Below, one piece after another: positions 45,215-54,537 of a DNA stretch of 64,000 nucleotides. Position numbers and translations under genes: made by a program. Numbering within the stretch: the first letter of the stretch is position 1; each line of letters begins with the position of its first letter. Origin of the DNA: JBKCUI01 sp052161625 (lineage in GTDB: Bacteria; Planctomycetota; Planctomycetia; Pirellulales; Pirellulaceae). Location: assembly GCA_052161625.1 (NCBI GenBank), contig CP197412.1; one strand, given 5' to 3'. The notes below the pieces were generated by a model. That model searched no databases, had not been told where the DNA came from, and saw nothing but the letters and a program-made list of their open reading frames with translations.

Positions 45215-45675
45215 TCTTAGTCCCGATAGGGACGGCAGACAATAGCCCAGCCTTTCAAGGCTGGGTATGGGCCCAAACATCGCGTCAGTCCCGGTAGGGA
45301 CGAAAGAGATTGTGGCGAATAGATGTGCTCAGAGTTGGTATGCACCGAAGATTGCGGCACAACACCGGATCGGTTTACTACCCCGCCAGTGTTTCGGCTC
45401 AAGCTTATGAAACGGAATAGAAGGCACCTACCTAATCGGGGCGTTTAACTATCGCTTCGGAAGGTATGTCTTGTCACCAACGACTCGGGACCCACTCCGC
45501 GATCCTCCGCGTCCTCCGCGGTTGACCATCACCGATTTCATCCCAAAACAGCGAGAGCGACAAGTGGTTGGAAGAGCTCTGGAGCAGCGGGGCGAAGAAG
45601 GACTTACCGCGGAGATCGCGGAGAAGCGCGGAGGAAGAATGCTGAGGAATAGGAGGCACCTACCTAATCGGGGCG
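45215..45675. repeat. long intergenic repeat, copy B
   Basis: Same order as copy A: TCTTAGTCCCGATAGGGACG, hairpin AGCCCAGCCTTTCAAGGCTGGG, second AGTCCCGGTAGGGACG, then the palindromic unit. That unit is bounded by two identical 21-bp direct repeats (GGCACCTACCTAATCGGGGC followed by G) at 45423-45443 and 45655-45675, and contains 27-bp imperfect inverted arms at 45495-45521 and 45607-45633 (about 23 of 27 pairing). No transposase gene present. Confidence 0.87.
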
Positions 45676-46070
45676 CTACGCTTCGATCCGCGGTGAAATC
45701 GCTTGTCAAGAAGATCAGGGGCCCCAAGTGATTTTGGGGTCAATGCGATCGGTTCGTATTGTTAGATTTCAGAACAGAGTGATTCATCGGCTGCGCGGGC
45801 CGGGCATTGGCTTCAGGGGGGCCCCGTTGCTCGAGGGAGATCGTCACTCCCACCAATGGAGGCCAAGGCTTGGCCCGGCAAAGGATGCCGCACGGGGGCG
45901 GAAGCTCGATTTCGAGCTAAGATGGCAACACCCTCAATCGGGGCTACGGATCCGATTGAGCTACAAACACGATTTACCGTAGCAAGTTGCGTGGGAAGGG
46001 TCACGCTTCAAAAGGAAGGTGACGGCAGCAAGGCTGAGTCGGCCAATGAAAAACCTGTAGTTTTCTCTAA
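45676..46070. other. gene-free region between repeat copy B and tRNA
   Basis: About 395 bp with no supported gene. Contains a CCCCAA-GTGATT-TTGGGG hairpin (45722-45739) without a T-run, and at about 45948-45968 a stretch whose minus strand reads TAGCTCAATCGGAT, similar to the 5' part (A box) of the adjacent tRNA. Confidence 0.5.
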
Positions 46071-46144
<74 letters not shown>

Positions 46145-46334
46145 TTGTTGGCTAACCAACGGGCCAAATTGTAAGCGGTCCCCCGAAAATTTCTAGCCCT
46201 GAAAAAAGCCAAGGATTTCGCCGAATTCCGCCCCAAACCACCACCGCCCCCCACCACGTTCCGCCTCCAAATTCCTCCCTCGCGCCACCCATGCACTAAC
46301 CCACCTGCGCCACCTATGTCCTGAACCTACACCG

Positions 46335-46402
46335 AGCATGGAGCCTGGAGCCTGGAGCCTGGAGCCTGGAGCATGGAGCATGGAGCCTGGAGCCTGGAGC
46401 CT
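46335..46402. repeat. 7-bp minisatellite GGAGCCT/GGAGCAT
   Basis: About nine to ten tandem heptamers GGAGCCT with GGAGCAT variants at both ends and in the middle, between the tRNA and the lipoprotein gene. The pattern is almost perfect. The remaining intergenic DNA to 46624 has no gene; CAAGGAGGAG just before the lipoprotein ATG is its ribosome binding site. Confidence 0.9.
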
Positions 46403-46624
46403 AGCTTGCGTTGGATTGCTAGCTATAAAGCGTGCGTGTTGTGACGATCAAGCTTCGACCAAGACTATTTCGCGAGATCCCACTCGGCAGCGTTCGATGA
46501 AGAAGCGTTAGAAACGTCTCGCTCTGTCAGACGCCCGATCATTCGGACGGAGTCGTTGGTTGCGGTCAAGGAAGATCGCTCGGATCGAGAACGGGGGTTT
46601 GTGTTTTGCTCAAGGAGGAGCACT

Positions 46625-47350
46625 ATGCGATCTCGTTACGGACTCGCTCTCGCTCTCACGCTGCTTTCTGTCGGTACAATGGGTTGTTCTTCCCTGCACA
46701 CGACCTTCTTCCATCGCCATGAAGATGACACGCTCTGCAAGGAGAACGATGTTCCCATTCATGGCGTCCCGGTCATGGTGAAAGTGCCGACGCATCTCGA
46801 ACTACGCGTCGATGAAACGATCCACTTGATCAAACATCCAGGGAAGACGACCGTGCAAGTCATCAGCCCTACCGGCACCTCGCTGCGGAGCGTCGAAGCA
46901 AAACTTCGTGTGACGGAAAAGATGTTTGTTCTCGATCCCAAACGTCCTATGTCCGGGACTGCGAACTATGGTTTCACCTTTCAAAGCCGACCCGATGGAA
47001 ATAGCAATGCCGCCAAAGCGGCCGCGCAAGGTTCCGCAGGGCACGGTTATCTGCAAGGCTTGAAATACAAAGTCGACGACCAAACTCTTTCTAACGTTTC
47101 GACATTCCTTGCCAACATCGCTCCGCTCCTGGCTACCCCAGTCGCGAGATCGGAAGATGCGCCCTCTGATCCGTTACAAGGGGTCTACACCACACATCGA
47201 ACCATCGCCTTTGGATTGTTCGATCTCGCTTCTCCCGGCTTCGAAGACGAAGTCAATGCGTTTTTGGAAGAGCATGTGAACCGCTGCTCTCCTTGCACCC
47301 CCAACAGTTCCATCTATCAAGGGGTAGCGACAACTGCCCCCGCGGAGTGA
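46625..47350 (+). CDS. lipoprotein, first of a paralogous pair
   Basis: 241 residues from the ATG at 46625, chosen because AAGGAGGAG stands 5 bp upstream and the lipoprotein signal then begins correctly (lipobox TMGC, Cys21). The mature part has VPTHLELRVDETIHLI, VEAKLRVTEKMFVLDPKRPM and KYKVDDQTLSNVSTFL, all of which have counterparts in the next gene. No known domain; two Cys near the C-terminus (RCSPC). Probably membrane-attached in the periplasm. 6 bp separate it from the next gene. Confidence 0.72.
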   Translation: MRSRYGLALALTLLSVGTMGCSSLHTTFFHRHEDDTLCKENDVPIHGVPVMVKVPTHLELRVDETIHLIKHPGKTTVQVISPTGTSLRSVEAKLRVTEKMFVLDPKRPMSGTANYGFTFQSRPDGNSNAAKAAAQGSAGHGYLQGLKYKVDDQTLSNVSTFLANIAPLLATPVARSEDAPSDPLQGVYTTHRTIAFGLFDLASPGFEDEVNAFLEEHVNRCSPCTPNSSIYQGVATTAPAE

Positions 47351-47356
47351 ACGACG

Positions 47357-48019
47357 ATGTCCCGCACGCTGACCATTCTCTTTGTGTTGATGACGACTTG
47401 TATACCGATGGGGTGCACCTCCTATCGATCGACCATCATGTCCCGGTTGCCTACCGACCAATTTGTCAAAAACAGTCGGCAATGCACGAAAGGAGTGCCG
47501 GTGACATTGAAGGTTCCAACCCATGTCGATGTTCGAGTCGTCGAAGAATACTTCATCGTCCAAGGAGGAGGCGCAACGGTTATCCCGCAAATCGGGAAAC
47601 CCCTCCGGCGCGTTGAAATGGAAACGATCTACACTCCCAAAGTCCTCACTGTGGACTTTGTAAGGCCCGCAGCAGGAACGCTCAGTCTCGCATCGGACAG
47701 CGATGGCAATGGAATCGTCTTCGATGAAGCCGGTTACTTTGAATCGATTCAGGGGAAGATAGATGACCAGACGATCGAGGATCTGAACGCCGCCATTCCG
47801 AACTTCAAGAAACTCATCGGTGCACCGTCTCGCAAGCAAGCAGCCGAGGTTGCCGCGAAGGGAAAGAATACCGAGCTGGGGGGCTGGCATTCCTATGACG
47901 CGGTTATCGCCGTGAGACGTTTCGATATCAACGAGCCTTGCTGGGAGCAAGAGGTGGACGCGTTCATCGCCGAACATCTGGCTTGCCAATCCAGCAACTG
48001 CTTTGAACCGATCCCGTAA
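47357..48019 (+). CDS. lipoprotein, second of a paralogous pair
   Basis: 220 residues; lipobox PMGC (Cys20). Similar in layout and in short segments to the preceding protein: VPTHVDVRVVEEYFIV, RRVEMETIYTPKVLTVDFVRP, GKIDDQTIEDLNAAIPNF. This indicates gene duplication. It ends with a Cys pair (LACQSSNC). Function unknown. Same strand and operon-like spacing with the NAL1-like gene that follows. Confidence 0.72.
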   Translation: MSRTLTILFVLMTTCIPMGCTSYRSTIMSRLPTDQFVKNSRQCTKGVPVTLKVPTHVDVRVVEEYFIVQGGGATVIPQIGKPLRRVEMETIYTPKVLTVDFVRPAAGTLSLASDSDGNGIVFDEAGYFESIQGKIDDQTIEDLNAAIPNFKKLIGAPSRKQAAEVAAKGKNTELGGWHSYDAVIAVRRFDINEPCWEQEVDAFIAEHLACQSSNCFEPIP

Positions 48020-48076
48020 TCGGACCGATTGCACTCCCTTTCGGCTTCTTCCCTTCTTGTATCAACGTCGACCCAT

Positions 48077-49204
48077 ATGCGATACAAACAACGGGAGCTT
48101 CTCGATCCAAACGACCCGTCGCTGCAGTCTCTTCTCGACGCGCAGCGCGAGGGCCTGCAGCTGGAGTATCGAAAGGCTTTAGTGGTGGCCAAGCGGCTGG
48201 AGAAGCGACTTCGCTCCGCCCCTTTCGGCGAGATCACGGGGGTCGGAGTCGAACTGCTTCATAAGCGAGGATTGGTCGCACTTCCCTTGCAGTTCTGTAT
48301 TACCGTGTGGGTCCGGCGAAAACGGGATGCAGACGAGTTGTTGAGTTCCCGGCGAACCCTTTCCCGCCGAGGCGAGCAAAGCGATCGAGTCCTGGCAATA
48401 CCCTCCACCTACGGCGGCTTGCCAGTCAAAGTGCAAGAAGCAGTGCTGAAGCTGGCCGTGGATCGCCGCGAGACACGTCCCCGCGACGCGGATCGATCGG
48501 CAGGTTTCGCTCGAGAAACCGTCGAGCCCGTTACCGGTGGAGTTGCCATCCAGGGAAGTGGGGCGGATCGCTGGGGGACATTGGGATTGGTCTTTCGTGA
48601 ATCCTCGCAGCGGTTGGTAGGAATGACCTGCGAGCATGTGGTGTCCCATGGCGAGGTGTTTCCATCACCCAATTCCGATGGTGAGCCGCAGCCATTGGTG
48701 GGAATGGTCCTCGCCTCCAAACGTTCGCCACGTTCGGGGGTCGATGCAACATCGGTGCATCTGGTTGATCAAGTGACGGAAGGGGTGCTTGGGTTCGAAG
48801 ATTCGTATCCCGACATGAAGTTCCTAGTGACCGCTCCGGCGCGGGCCAGCTATTGGAGTTGGCTGTTACAAATTCCTGTATCGGTTCGTGGTGCGAGCAC
48901 CGGTAGGCTTGTGCACGGACGGGTGACGATGCCGATCGTTCATTCCGTCGAGTTGGGTGGGGACTCCTTCCGCGACTTGATGGTGATTCACTCGCGATCC
49001 GCTTCCTCATCCATCGTTTCCGAAGGGGACAGCGGGGCTGCGGTTGTCATGCAATATGGGAGCGATTGGGTTTGGATTGGGTTGGTGGTCGGAATGATCG
49101 ACCCGTCTACGATCGTCGCGTGCAAGCTTCCGAAAGCGTGGAAGGGATGTGAGTTGGATGTGTCCCAGTTGCCTCGTGAACGGCGATGGAGGTTGGGAGA
49201 GTGA
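48077..49204 (+). CDS. NAL1-like trypsin-fold protein without signal peptide
   Basis: 375 residues from the ATG at 48077 (MRYKQRELLDPND); a TTG 48 bp upstream is possible. N-terminal charged helical part, then EITGVGVELLHKRG and FCITVWVRRKRDADEL and IPSTYGGLPVKVQEAVL, which match a bacterial family (related to plant NAL1) where a GVGVG...VyVerK...iP..idGvpvdV domain precedes a trypsin fold. The protease part has GGVAIQGSGADRWGTLG, the His region GMTCEHVV, an Asp candidate in SGVDATSVHL and the Ser in SEGDSGAAVV. It lacks a signal peptide, so it would act in the cytosol. Family recall, not a search; catalysis not certain. The stop overlaps the next start (GTGA). Confidence 0.68.
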   Translation: MRYKQRELLDPNDPSLQSLLDAQREGLQLEYRKALVVAKRLEKRLRSAPFGEITGVGVELLHKRGLVALPLQFCITVWVRRKRDADELLSSRRTLSRRGEQSDRVLAIPSTYGGLPVKVQEAVLKLAVDRRETRPRDADRSAGFARETVEPVTGGVAIQGSGADRWGTLGLVFRESSQRLVGMTCEHVVSHGEVFPSPNSDGEPQPLVGMVLASKRSPRSGVDATSVHLVDQVTEGVLGFEDSYPDMKFLVTAPARASYWSWLLQIPVSVRGASTGRLVHGRVTMPIVHSVELGGDSFRDLMVIHSRSASSSIVSEGDSGAAVVMQYGSDWVWIGLVVGMIDPSTIVACKLPKAWKGCELDVSQLPRERRWRLGE

Positions 49205-50220
49205 ATTCTCGTCGATCATTGGCCGCGATGATTCTATTCGCCTTTTGCATAGCGATCGGGCTTCCCGAGGGGCATGCGCAATCACCCATTCCATCCACTT
49301 CCGCTCTCAACGCGATGGCTTGGGAGGTGCGAATGACCAAGCCCGTAAATTCTTCTTTGCTGTCTTGGGAGGAGACGTTGGAGCAGATTGCGCGAGGCTA
49401 TCGGCAGAGGTGGATGGCGCGGGCCGCCGCCGGGGACTGGTTGCCCGGTGACGAGGGTGACGAGGACGAAGAGGATCCGTTGGAGCATGCGTTTTTAGGA
49501 GTGAAGAACGGCGCGAGGGCGCTGTTGGTTCCCGAGGGGATGGTCATGGCGCATGCGGTGGAGGGGATCCATCCGCTGCAAGGTGACACGCTGGTTCGGA
49601 TCCCTGTGTCCCTCCTGGCCGGGGGAGATTGGAGGGATCCGAGTTTCGAGCGAGGTGCACCGCGTTCCGTTTCCGTACGGTTGCTCACGGTCGGAGAACA
49701 CTCCATGCAGTCTCTTCATCCGACACATGCCGCATCGGTGAGCCGGATTGTTTCGTTCTTTCCATTGCCAAACGTTGCTTGGTCGGAAGAGGAAAAGAGG
49801 GCATCGGCGGTGTGGATGGAGCGACTGCGAGAGAACCCGGTTGACTATGTGGTTGTGGAGCGAGTCGATCGGGTCTTGGGTGTTTGTCAGATCGTGGTAC
49901 CGCTTCGAGCATCGCTTTTATCACCGAGAGCATCCCCCTTCCTGGATCGGCATGTCGATGCGTTCGCGGCCATGCCGATCGAATCGTCAGATCGCGTGAT
50001 TTGTCTGGATTCCGCGATGCTACGAACCATTTGGGTCCCTTGGCAATCTCGAATCATTCCTCGAGACACATCGCCGTCTCAAGACACATCATCGACCAGC
50101 GATCGTTCGATGCGGTCGGATGCCAAGCGGCCTGTACCATGCATCTTCCCCGTTCGCGGAACTAGCCAGGGACCGTCGTCCGGTCGTCATTCTCGTCTGT
50201 TCCCGTCGATCCCGCGTTAG
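49201..50220 (+). CDS. secreted protein of unknown function, coupled to the NAL1-like gene
   Basis: 339 residues from GTG at 49201 (VNSRRSLAAM), which overlaps the preceding TGA (GTGA) and has GGAGG 8 bp upstream; an ATG 15 bp upstream is the alternative. A signal peptide is clear (AAMILFAFCIAIGLPEGHAQ). Mature part: acidic stretch DEGDEDEEDP, then a beta-rich region (MVMAHAVEGIHPLQGDTLV; DYVVVERVDRVLGVCQIVV) and a Ser/Thr-rich C-terminus. I do not recognise a fold. Confidence 0.6.
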   Translation: MNSRRSLAAMILFAFCIAIGLPEGHAQSPIPSTSALNAMAWEVRMTKPVNSSLLSWEETLEQIARGYRQRWMARAAAGDWLPGDEGDEDEEDPLEHAFLGVKNGARALLVPEGMVMAHAVEGIHPLQGDTLVRIPVSLLAGGDWRDPSFERGAPRSVSVRLLTVGEHSMQSLHPTHAASVSRIVSFFPLPNVAWSEEEKRASAVWMERLRENPVDYVVVERVDRVLGVCQIVVPLRASLLSPRASPFLDRHVDAFAAMPIESSDRVICLDSAMLRTIWVPWQSRIIPRDTSPSQDTSSTSDRSMRSDAKRPVPCIFPVRGTSQGPSSGRHSRLFPSIPR

Positions 50221-50277
50221 GCTGTTCGATTCCTGTCCGTCCAGAGGTCGAGCATTGCGCTTTAGGGAATGCGTCGG

Positions 50278-52926
50278 TTAGTTTCCTTCGCGGGCGAGCC
50301 GTTGCAGTTCGATCAAGGTTTGCATGGCTTCGATGGGGGTGAGTTGTTCGATAGCGAGAGAGCGGAGTTGGTCGACCACGGCATTTTCTTTCCATTCGAA
50401 CAAGGTCATTTGGATTGATCCGTTTCCTTTCTTGCGAGGGGGAGAGAGGACGGATTGGCCGTATTTGTTCAGATGGCTCGCTTCGAGTTGGCTCAAGATC
50501 TCCTTGGCCCGATCGTTGACGCTTTTTGGGACCCCAGCCAAGCGGGCGACGTGGATCCCGTAGCTTCGATCTGCACCACCGGGGACGATGCGGTGGAGGA
50601 AGACCACGTTATCATCCCATTCCTTGACCGAAACATTCCAATTGCGGACACCGGAGAGGGAGCGTTGGAGGTCGATCAATTCGTGGTAATGGGTGGCGAA
50701 GAGCGTGCGCGATCGATTGTTGTCGTGCAACTGCTCTACGATGGCCCAAGCCAACGAGAGACCGTCGTAGGTGCTGGTTCCTCGGCCGATCTCGTCGAGG
50801 ATAACGAGGGAGCGATCGGTGGCGGTATTGAGGATCCGGGCCGTCTCGACCATTTCGACCATGAAGGTACTTTGACCTCGCGCCAGTTCATCGCTGGCTC
50901 CGACGCGTGCGAAGAGTCGGTCGGCGATCCCAATCGTTGCCTTGCGCGCCGGGACGTAGCTTCCGATTTGGGCAAGGATCGTGATAAGAGCCGTTTGACG
51001 AATGTAGGTGCTTTTACCTGCCATGTTTGGACCGGTAATCAGCAGGACCGAACCATGCTCTGCACCGACCATGCTATCGTTCGGCACAAAGGTCCCTTTA
51101 GGTAGGGTTGCGTCGAGTACCGGGTGGCGGCCTTCGTAGATTTCGAGGATGGGCTCGTCGGTGATGATTGGTTTCACATAGCTTTGCTTGACCGCGAGTT
51201 CGGCGAGCGAGGCGAGGACATCGAGTTCGGCGAGGATCGCGGCGTTGATTTGCAGGGTGGGTGTTTGCGCATGGACCAGTTGTCGTAGTTCGAGAAAGAG
51301 TTCGAATTCCAGATTCTTTGATGACTCATCCGCGGTGAGGACTTTCTCTTCGTACTCTTTGAGTTCGGGGGTGATGTAGCGTTCGGCATTCTTGAGCGTT
51401 TGTTTGCGAATGTAGTTGGGTGGGACGCGATCCCGGTGGGTATTGGTGATTTCGAGGTAGTATCCGAAGACCGAGGTGAACCCAACTTTCAGGCTGGTGA
51501 TCCCCGTTGATTGGATTTGTTCGGCTTGGTAGCGAGCGATCCAATCTTTGCCACCCGTGGCGAGTTGTCGGAATTCATCGAGTCTCGCATCGTAGCCTGG
51601 GCGGATGTAGCCTCCGTCTTTGGGTTGGAGCGGGCAGTCCTCTTCGAGCGCGGCATCGAGATGGTCGCGAAGGGAGGGGAGCAGGTCGAGTCGTTGTTGA
51701 AGTTGGCTAAGGCGTGACGCGTATCGGTCCTCCAGCAAGGCTTTGATTTTGGGAAGCTGCGAGAGGGAGCGTCCCATTTGTTTCAGGTCGCGTGGGCTGC
51801 AGCGACCGGTCGCGACTCGCGCGGTCAATCGTTCGATGTCATAGATGTCCGAGAGGAGGGTGCGAAGAGTATTTCGCAAGCGATCGTCATTGGCGAATTC
51901 TTCGACCGCTTGGAGGCGGAGTTCGATTTGTTCTTTGGAGATGAGCGGGGATGCGAGCCACTGGGACAATCGCCGGGCTCCCATGGAGGTCACGGTGCGG
52001 TCGAGGACTTCGAGGAGCGAGCCGTCGCGAGAGGCGGTCCGAATGGTTTGGGTCAACTCCAGCGACCGGCGCGTGGCCGAATCGATTTCGAGGGACCTGC
52101 TCAAGCGAGCGGGGGTCAGTTGGAGGATATGGTCGAGCGAAGACTTTTGCGTTTCCTGCAGGTAGGCCATGGCGGCGCCCGCGGCGCTGATGGCGAGCCA
52201 ATCTTGGAAGCGGACGTCATTGGCATCGCCGCCGTCGCGCAGTTCCCAGCCCATACCGGCCAAATCGAGGACGCCGAAGTGCTGGTGCAGGATCCGTTGG
52301 GACTCCTCGAAGCCGAATTGCCAAGCGGGTCGGCGGGTGAGAGCCCACTTTTCGTAGTCGTCTCGGTTCAGGGTCGAGTCGTCATCGCGGAGCAAGATCT
52401 CGGCCGGTTCGAGGCGTGCGATTTGGTCGGCCAAGCTTTGGGTTGGGAAGGCGCCTGCTTCGAAGCGACCGGTCGAAAGCTCCACCCAGGCCAAGCCGAT
52501 CCAAGCCGAAGAGGCGCCGGGTTTACCCGGGGCGGGCTGGTAGACCGAGAGAAGCAAATTTCCGCTGCGAGGGTCCAGGAGGGCGTCATCGGTCAGGGTA
52601 CCCGCCGAGACGATGCGTTGGACTTCGCGCCGAACGATCCCTTTGGCTTGGGCTGGGTCCTCCATTTGCTCGCAAACAGCCACTCGATAGCCGGCGCGGA
52701 CCAACTTTGCAAGATATCCCTCCAGTTGGTGGTGCGGGAACCCGGCCATGGGGACAGGATTCTCACCCTTATCCCGGCTGGTGAGGGTGAGGCCTAGGAC
52801 GCGGGCGGCGGTCTTTGCGTCTTCATGAAAAAGCTCGTAAAAGTCCCCCATTCGGAAAAAGAGGATCGCATCGCCGCTGACGGCTTTGGCTTCTTCGTAC
52901 TGTTTCATCATCGGTGAAAGGTTCAT
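50278..52926 (-). CDS. mutS: DNA mismatch repair protein MutS
   Basis: 882 residues from the ATG at 52926 (MNLSPMMKQYEEAKAV); the frame is open further upstream but this is the standard start. N-terminal mismatch-binding domain has GDFYELFHEDA (Phe/Glu of the F-x-E motif); ATPase domain has Walker A TGPNMAGKSTYIRQ, LDEIGRGTSTYDGLS (Walker B) and FATHYHEL. Recognises mismatches and loops and recruits MutL. No mutL nearby. Divergent from the EF-hand protein (183 bp). Confidence 0.97.
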   Translation of the reverse strand: MNLSPMMKQYEEAKAVSGDAILFFRMGDFYELFHEDAKTAARVLGLTLTSRDKGENPVPMAGFPHHQLEGYLAKLVRAGYRVAVCEQMEDPAQAKGIVRREVQRIVSAGTLTDDALLDPRSGNLLLSVYQPAPGKPGASSAWIGLAWVELSTGRFEAGAFPTQSLADQIARLEPAEILLRDDDSTLNRDDYEKWALTRRPAWQFGFEESQRILHQHFGVLDLAGMGWELRDGGDANDVRFQDWLAISAAGAAMAYLQETQKSSLDHILQLTPARLSRSLEIDSATRRSLELTQTIRTASRDGSLLEVLDRTVTSMGARRLSQWLASPLISKEQIELRLQAVEEFANDDRLRNTLRTLLSDIYDIERLTARVATGRCSPRDLKQMGRSLSQLPKIKALLEDRYASRLSQLQQRLDLLPSLRDHLDAALEEDCPLQPKDGGYIRPGYDARLDEFRQLATGGKDWIARYQAEQIQSTGITSLKVGFTSVFGYYLEITNTHRDRVPPNYIRKQTLKNAERYITPELKEYEEKVLTADESSKNLEFELFLELRQLVHAQTPTLQINAAILAELDVLASLAELAVKQSYVKPIITDEPILEIYEGRHPVLDATLPKGTFVPNDSMVGAEHGSVLLITGPNMAGKSTYIRQTALITILAQIGSYVPARKATIGIADRLFARVGASDELARGQSTFMVEMVETARILNTATDRSLVILDEIGRGTSTYDGLSLAWAIVEQLHDNNRSRTLFATHYHELIDLQRSLSGVRNWNVSVKEWDDNVVFLHRIVPGGADRSYGIHVARLAGVPKSVNDRAKEILSQLEASHLNKYGQSVLSPPRKKGNGSIQMTLFEWKENAVVDQLRSLAIEQLTPIEAMQTLIELQRLAREGN

Positions 52927-53109
52927 GCCGTGATGGTACTCGGCTGGCCGGGGGGGACCAAGTAGGGAAGGTTCGGGCCCCCGATCGAAACAAATAAGCG
53001 GATCCGGTGTTTTCTGTATGCGTAGGATGTACGCCCAGCTAAAATGGCAAGATTCCGTCGCGATGCCATTCCATCCCCCGACCACCAACACCCAGGACCT
53101 GTGTCGATC

Positions 53110-54537
53110 ATGCGAAAACTGATTGGATATTTCATGCTGGTGGCTGGCGGTTTGTCGTTTTCCGCTTTGGAAAGTTCGGCTCAGCCCCCATGGGGCGGCG
53201 GCGGGCCTCCCGGAATGGGAGAGGGTGGCTTTTCTGGCCGATGGGGCTCTCGAGATGGCAGGGACTCGGGTCGAGAATCAGGCCGCGATTTCGGTCGCGA
53301 TTTCGGTCGCGACAGTGGCCGGGAAGGCTTCGGGGGCGGGGGCTTCGATCCGTCGATGTTCTTGGGTCGGATGGACCGAAACGGAAACGGCATGATCGAT
53401 TCCGACGAGATGGAGGGTCCTGCTCGTTTCATGTTGGAACGGATGGCCAGGACCAATCCCAAAATCGATTTGTCCAAGCCGATACCGTTGTCGGTTATCA
53501 CCGAAGGGTTTCAGCAAATGCGAGGTGGCAGCTCGAGCAGCAGTTCGTCCTCGAGCGATGAAGTAGCGAGCGGACCAGCGGTTTTGGTACCGGGCTTTGG
53601 GGTCAAGATCGAGCGACCTCCTGTTCCCGGTTTTGGAATGAATGCGAATGCGTTGAGCGTCCGGGTGGAAGAGCAAGATTTGCGCGATGCCGATGAGCGG
53701 ATTCAACGCTACGATCGAAACCGGGATTCCGTCTTGGATGAAGCGGAGCTGCGAGACGGCCGGTGGTCCGATTCTCCGATGCAGTACGACAAGAATGGAG
53801 ACGGAAAGCTGACCCGTGATGAGTTGGCGGTTCGTTATGCCAAGCGTCGCATGGAGTCGTCCAGTTCCTCGAATAGCAGCGGAGAGAACCGCGATTCGCG
53901 CGACAGCCGGAGCGACCGTGATCGTCAAGGTTATGGAGACCGCGGTCAGGAAGAGAAGAAAGAGATTCCCAATCCGTTCGAGAAGATCGCCAGCTACCGA
54001 TTGACCGATCGCGATGGCAAGCTAAAGCGACCGGCAGGCCTTCCTGAATGGTTTGCTCGCTACGACGTCAACTTCGATAACCAAGTTTCCATGGACGAGT
54101 TTGTGAAGCGACCTTCGGCGGAGGCGATTGAGGACTACGCACGGTTCGATACGAATTTGGACGGCTTCATCACGGCGCGCGAATGTTTGGCCGCTCATAA
54201 AAACGGTTACATCCCTGGATCCAGCAGCGGCTCGGGGAGCAGTTCTTCGACGAGTAGCAGTAGTGGCGGTGCAACGGCTAGTTCCGGAAGCCCTGCCGGC
54301 TCGGCAGGTGCAGGTGCTGCAAGCCCTGCCACATCCCCTGGAAATAGCGGTGTTGATCAACGAACGCGAGATTGGATGGCAGGTCGATTGAAACGCTACG
54401 ATAAGAATCAAGATGGGAAACTGGATATCGACGAGTACAAGGCCTACAACTCTTCCGGGGACTTCACCAAGGCAGACACAAACCAAGACGGGTTTGCGGA
54501 TGTAGACGAATTGGCCATTGAGCGGGGCCGAAGGTAG
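53110..54537 (+). CDS. secreted EF-hand protein with about seven calcium-loop motifs
   Basis: 475 residues from the ATG at 53110 (MRKLIGYFMLVAGG), signal peptide cleaved near SSAQ. A Gly/Arg/Asp repeat (GRDFGRDFGRDSGRE, about 45-72) is followed by EF-hand-like loops DRNGNGMIDSDE (89-100), DRNRDSVLDEAE, DKNGDGKLTRDE, DVNFDNQVSMDE, DTNLDGFITARE, DKNQDGKLDIDE and DTNQDGFADVDE. Poly-Ser and Gly/Ala/Ser linkers lie between. Likely extracellular calcium binding; specific role unknown. Common type in planctomycetes. Ends in a 12-bp tandem repeat that contains its stop codon. Confidence 0.85.
   Translation: MRKLIGYFMLVAGGLSFSALESSAQPPWGGGGPPGMGEGGFSGRWGSRDGRDSGRESGRDFGRDFGRDSGREGFGGGGFDPSMFLGRMDRNGNGMIDSDEMEGPARFMLERMARTNPKIDLSKPIPLSVITEGFQQMRGGSSSSSSSSSDEVASGPAVLVPGFGVKIERPPVPGFGMNANALSVRVEEQDLRDADERIQRYDRNRDSVLDEAELRDGRWSDSPMQYDKNGDGKLTRDELAVRYAKRRMESSSSSNSSGENRDSRDSRSDRDRQGYGDRGQEEKKEIPNPFEKIASYRLTDRDGKLKRPAGLPEWFARYDVNFDNQVSMDEFVKRPSAEAIEDYARFDTNLDGFITARECLAAHKNGYIPGSSSGSGSSSSTSSSSGGATASSGSPAGSAGAGAASPATSPGNSGVDQRTRDWMAGRLKRYDKNQDGKLDIDEYKAYNSSGDFTKADTNQDGFADVDELAIERGRR

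Noticed and set aside
44664..45245. 193-residue plus-strand open frame in the repeat island
   Set aside because: Composed of intergenic repeat copies and broken differently in copy B; not a conserved gene.
44553..45320. AGTCCCGGTAGGGACG repeats as a possible CRISPR array
   Set aside because: Only four or five copies at irregular distances, within longer repeated blocks, and no cas genes.
45722..45739. CCCCAA/TTGGGG hairpin as a terminator
   Set aside because: No T-run follows on either strand and no gene ends nearby.
47174..48034. 286-residue minus-strand open frame
   Set aside because: Antisense to both lipoprotein genes, which have clear signal peptides and ribosome sites on the plus strand.
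51778..52797. 339-residue plus-strand open frame
   Set aside because: Antisense inside mutS; composition is that of a shadow frame.
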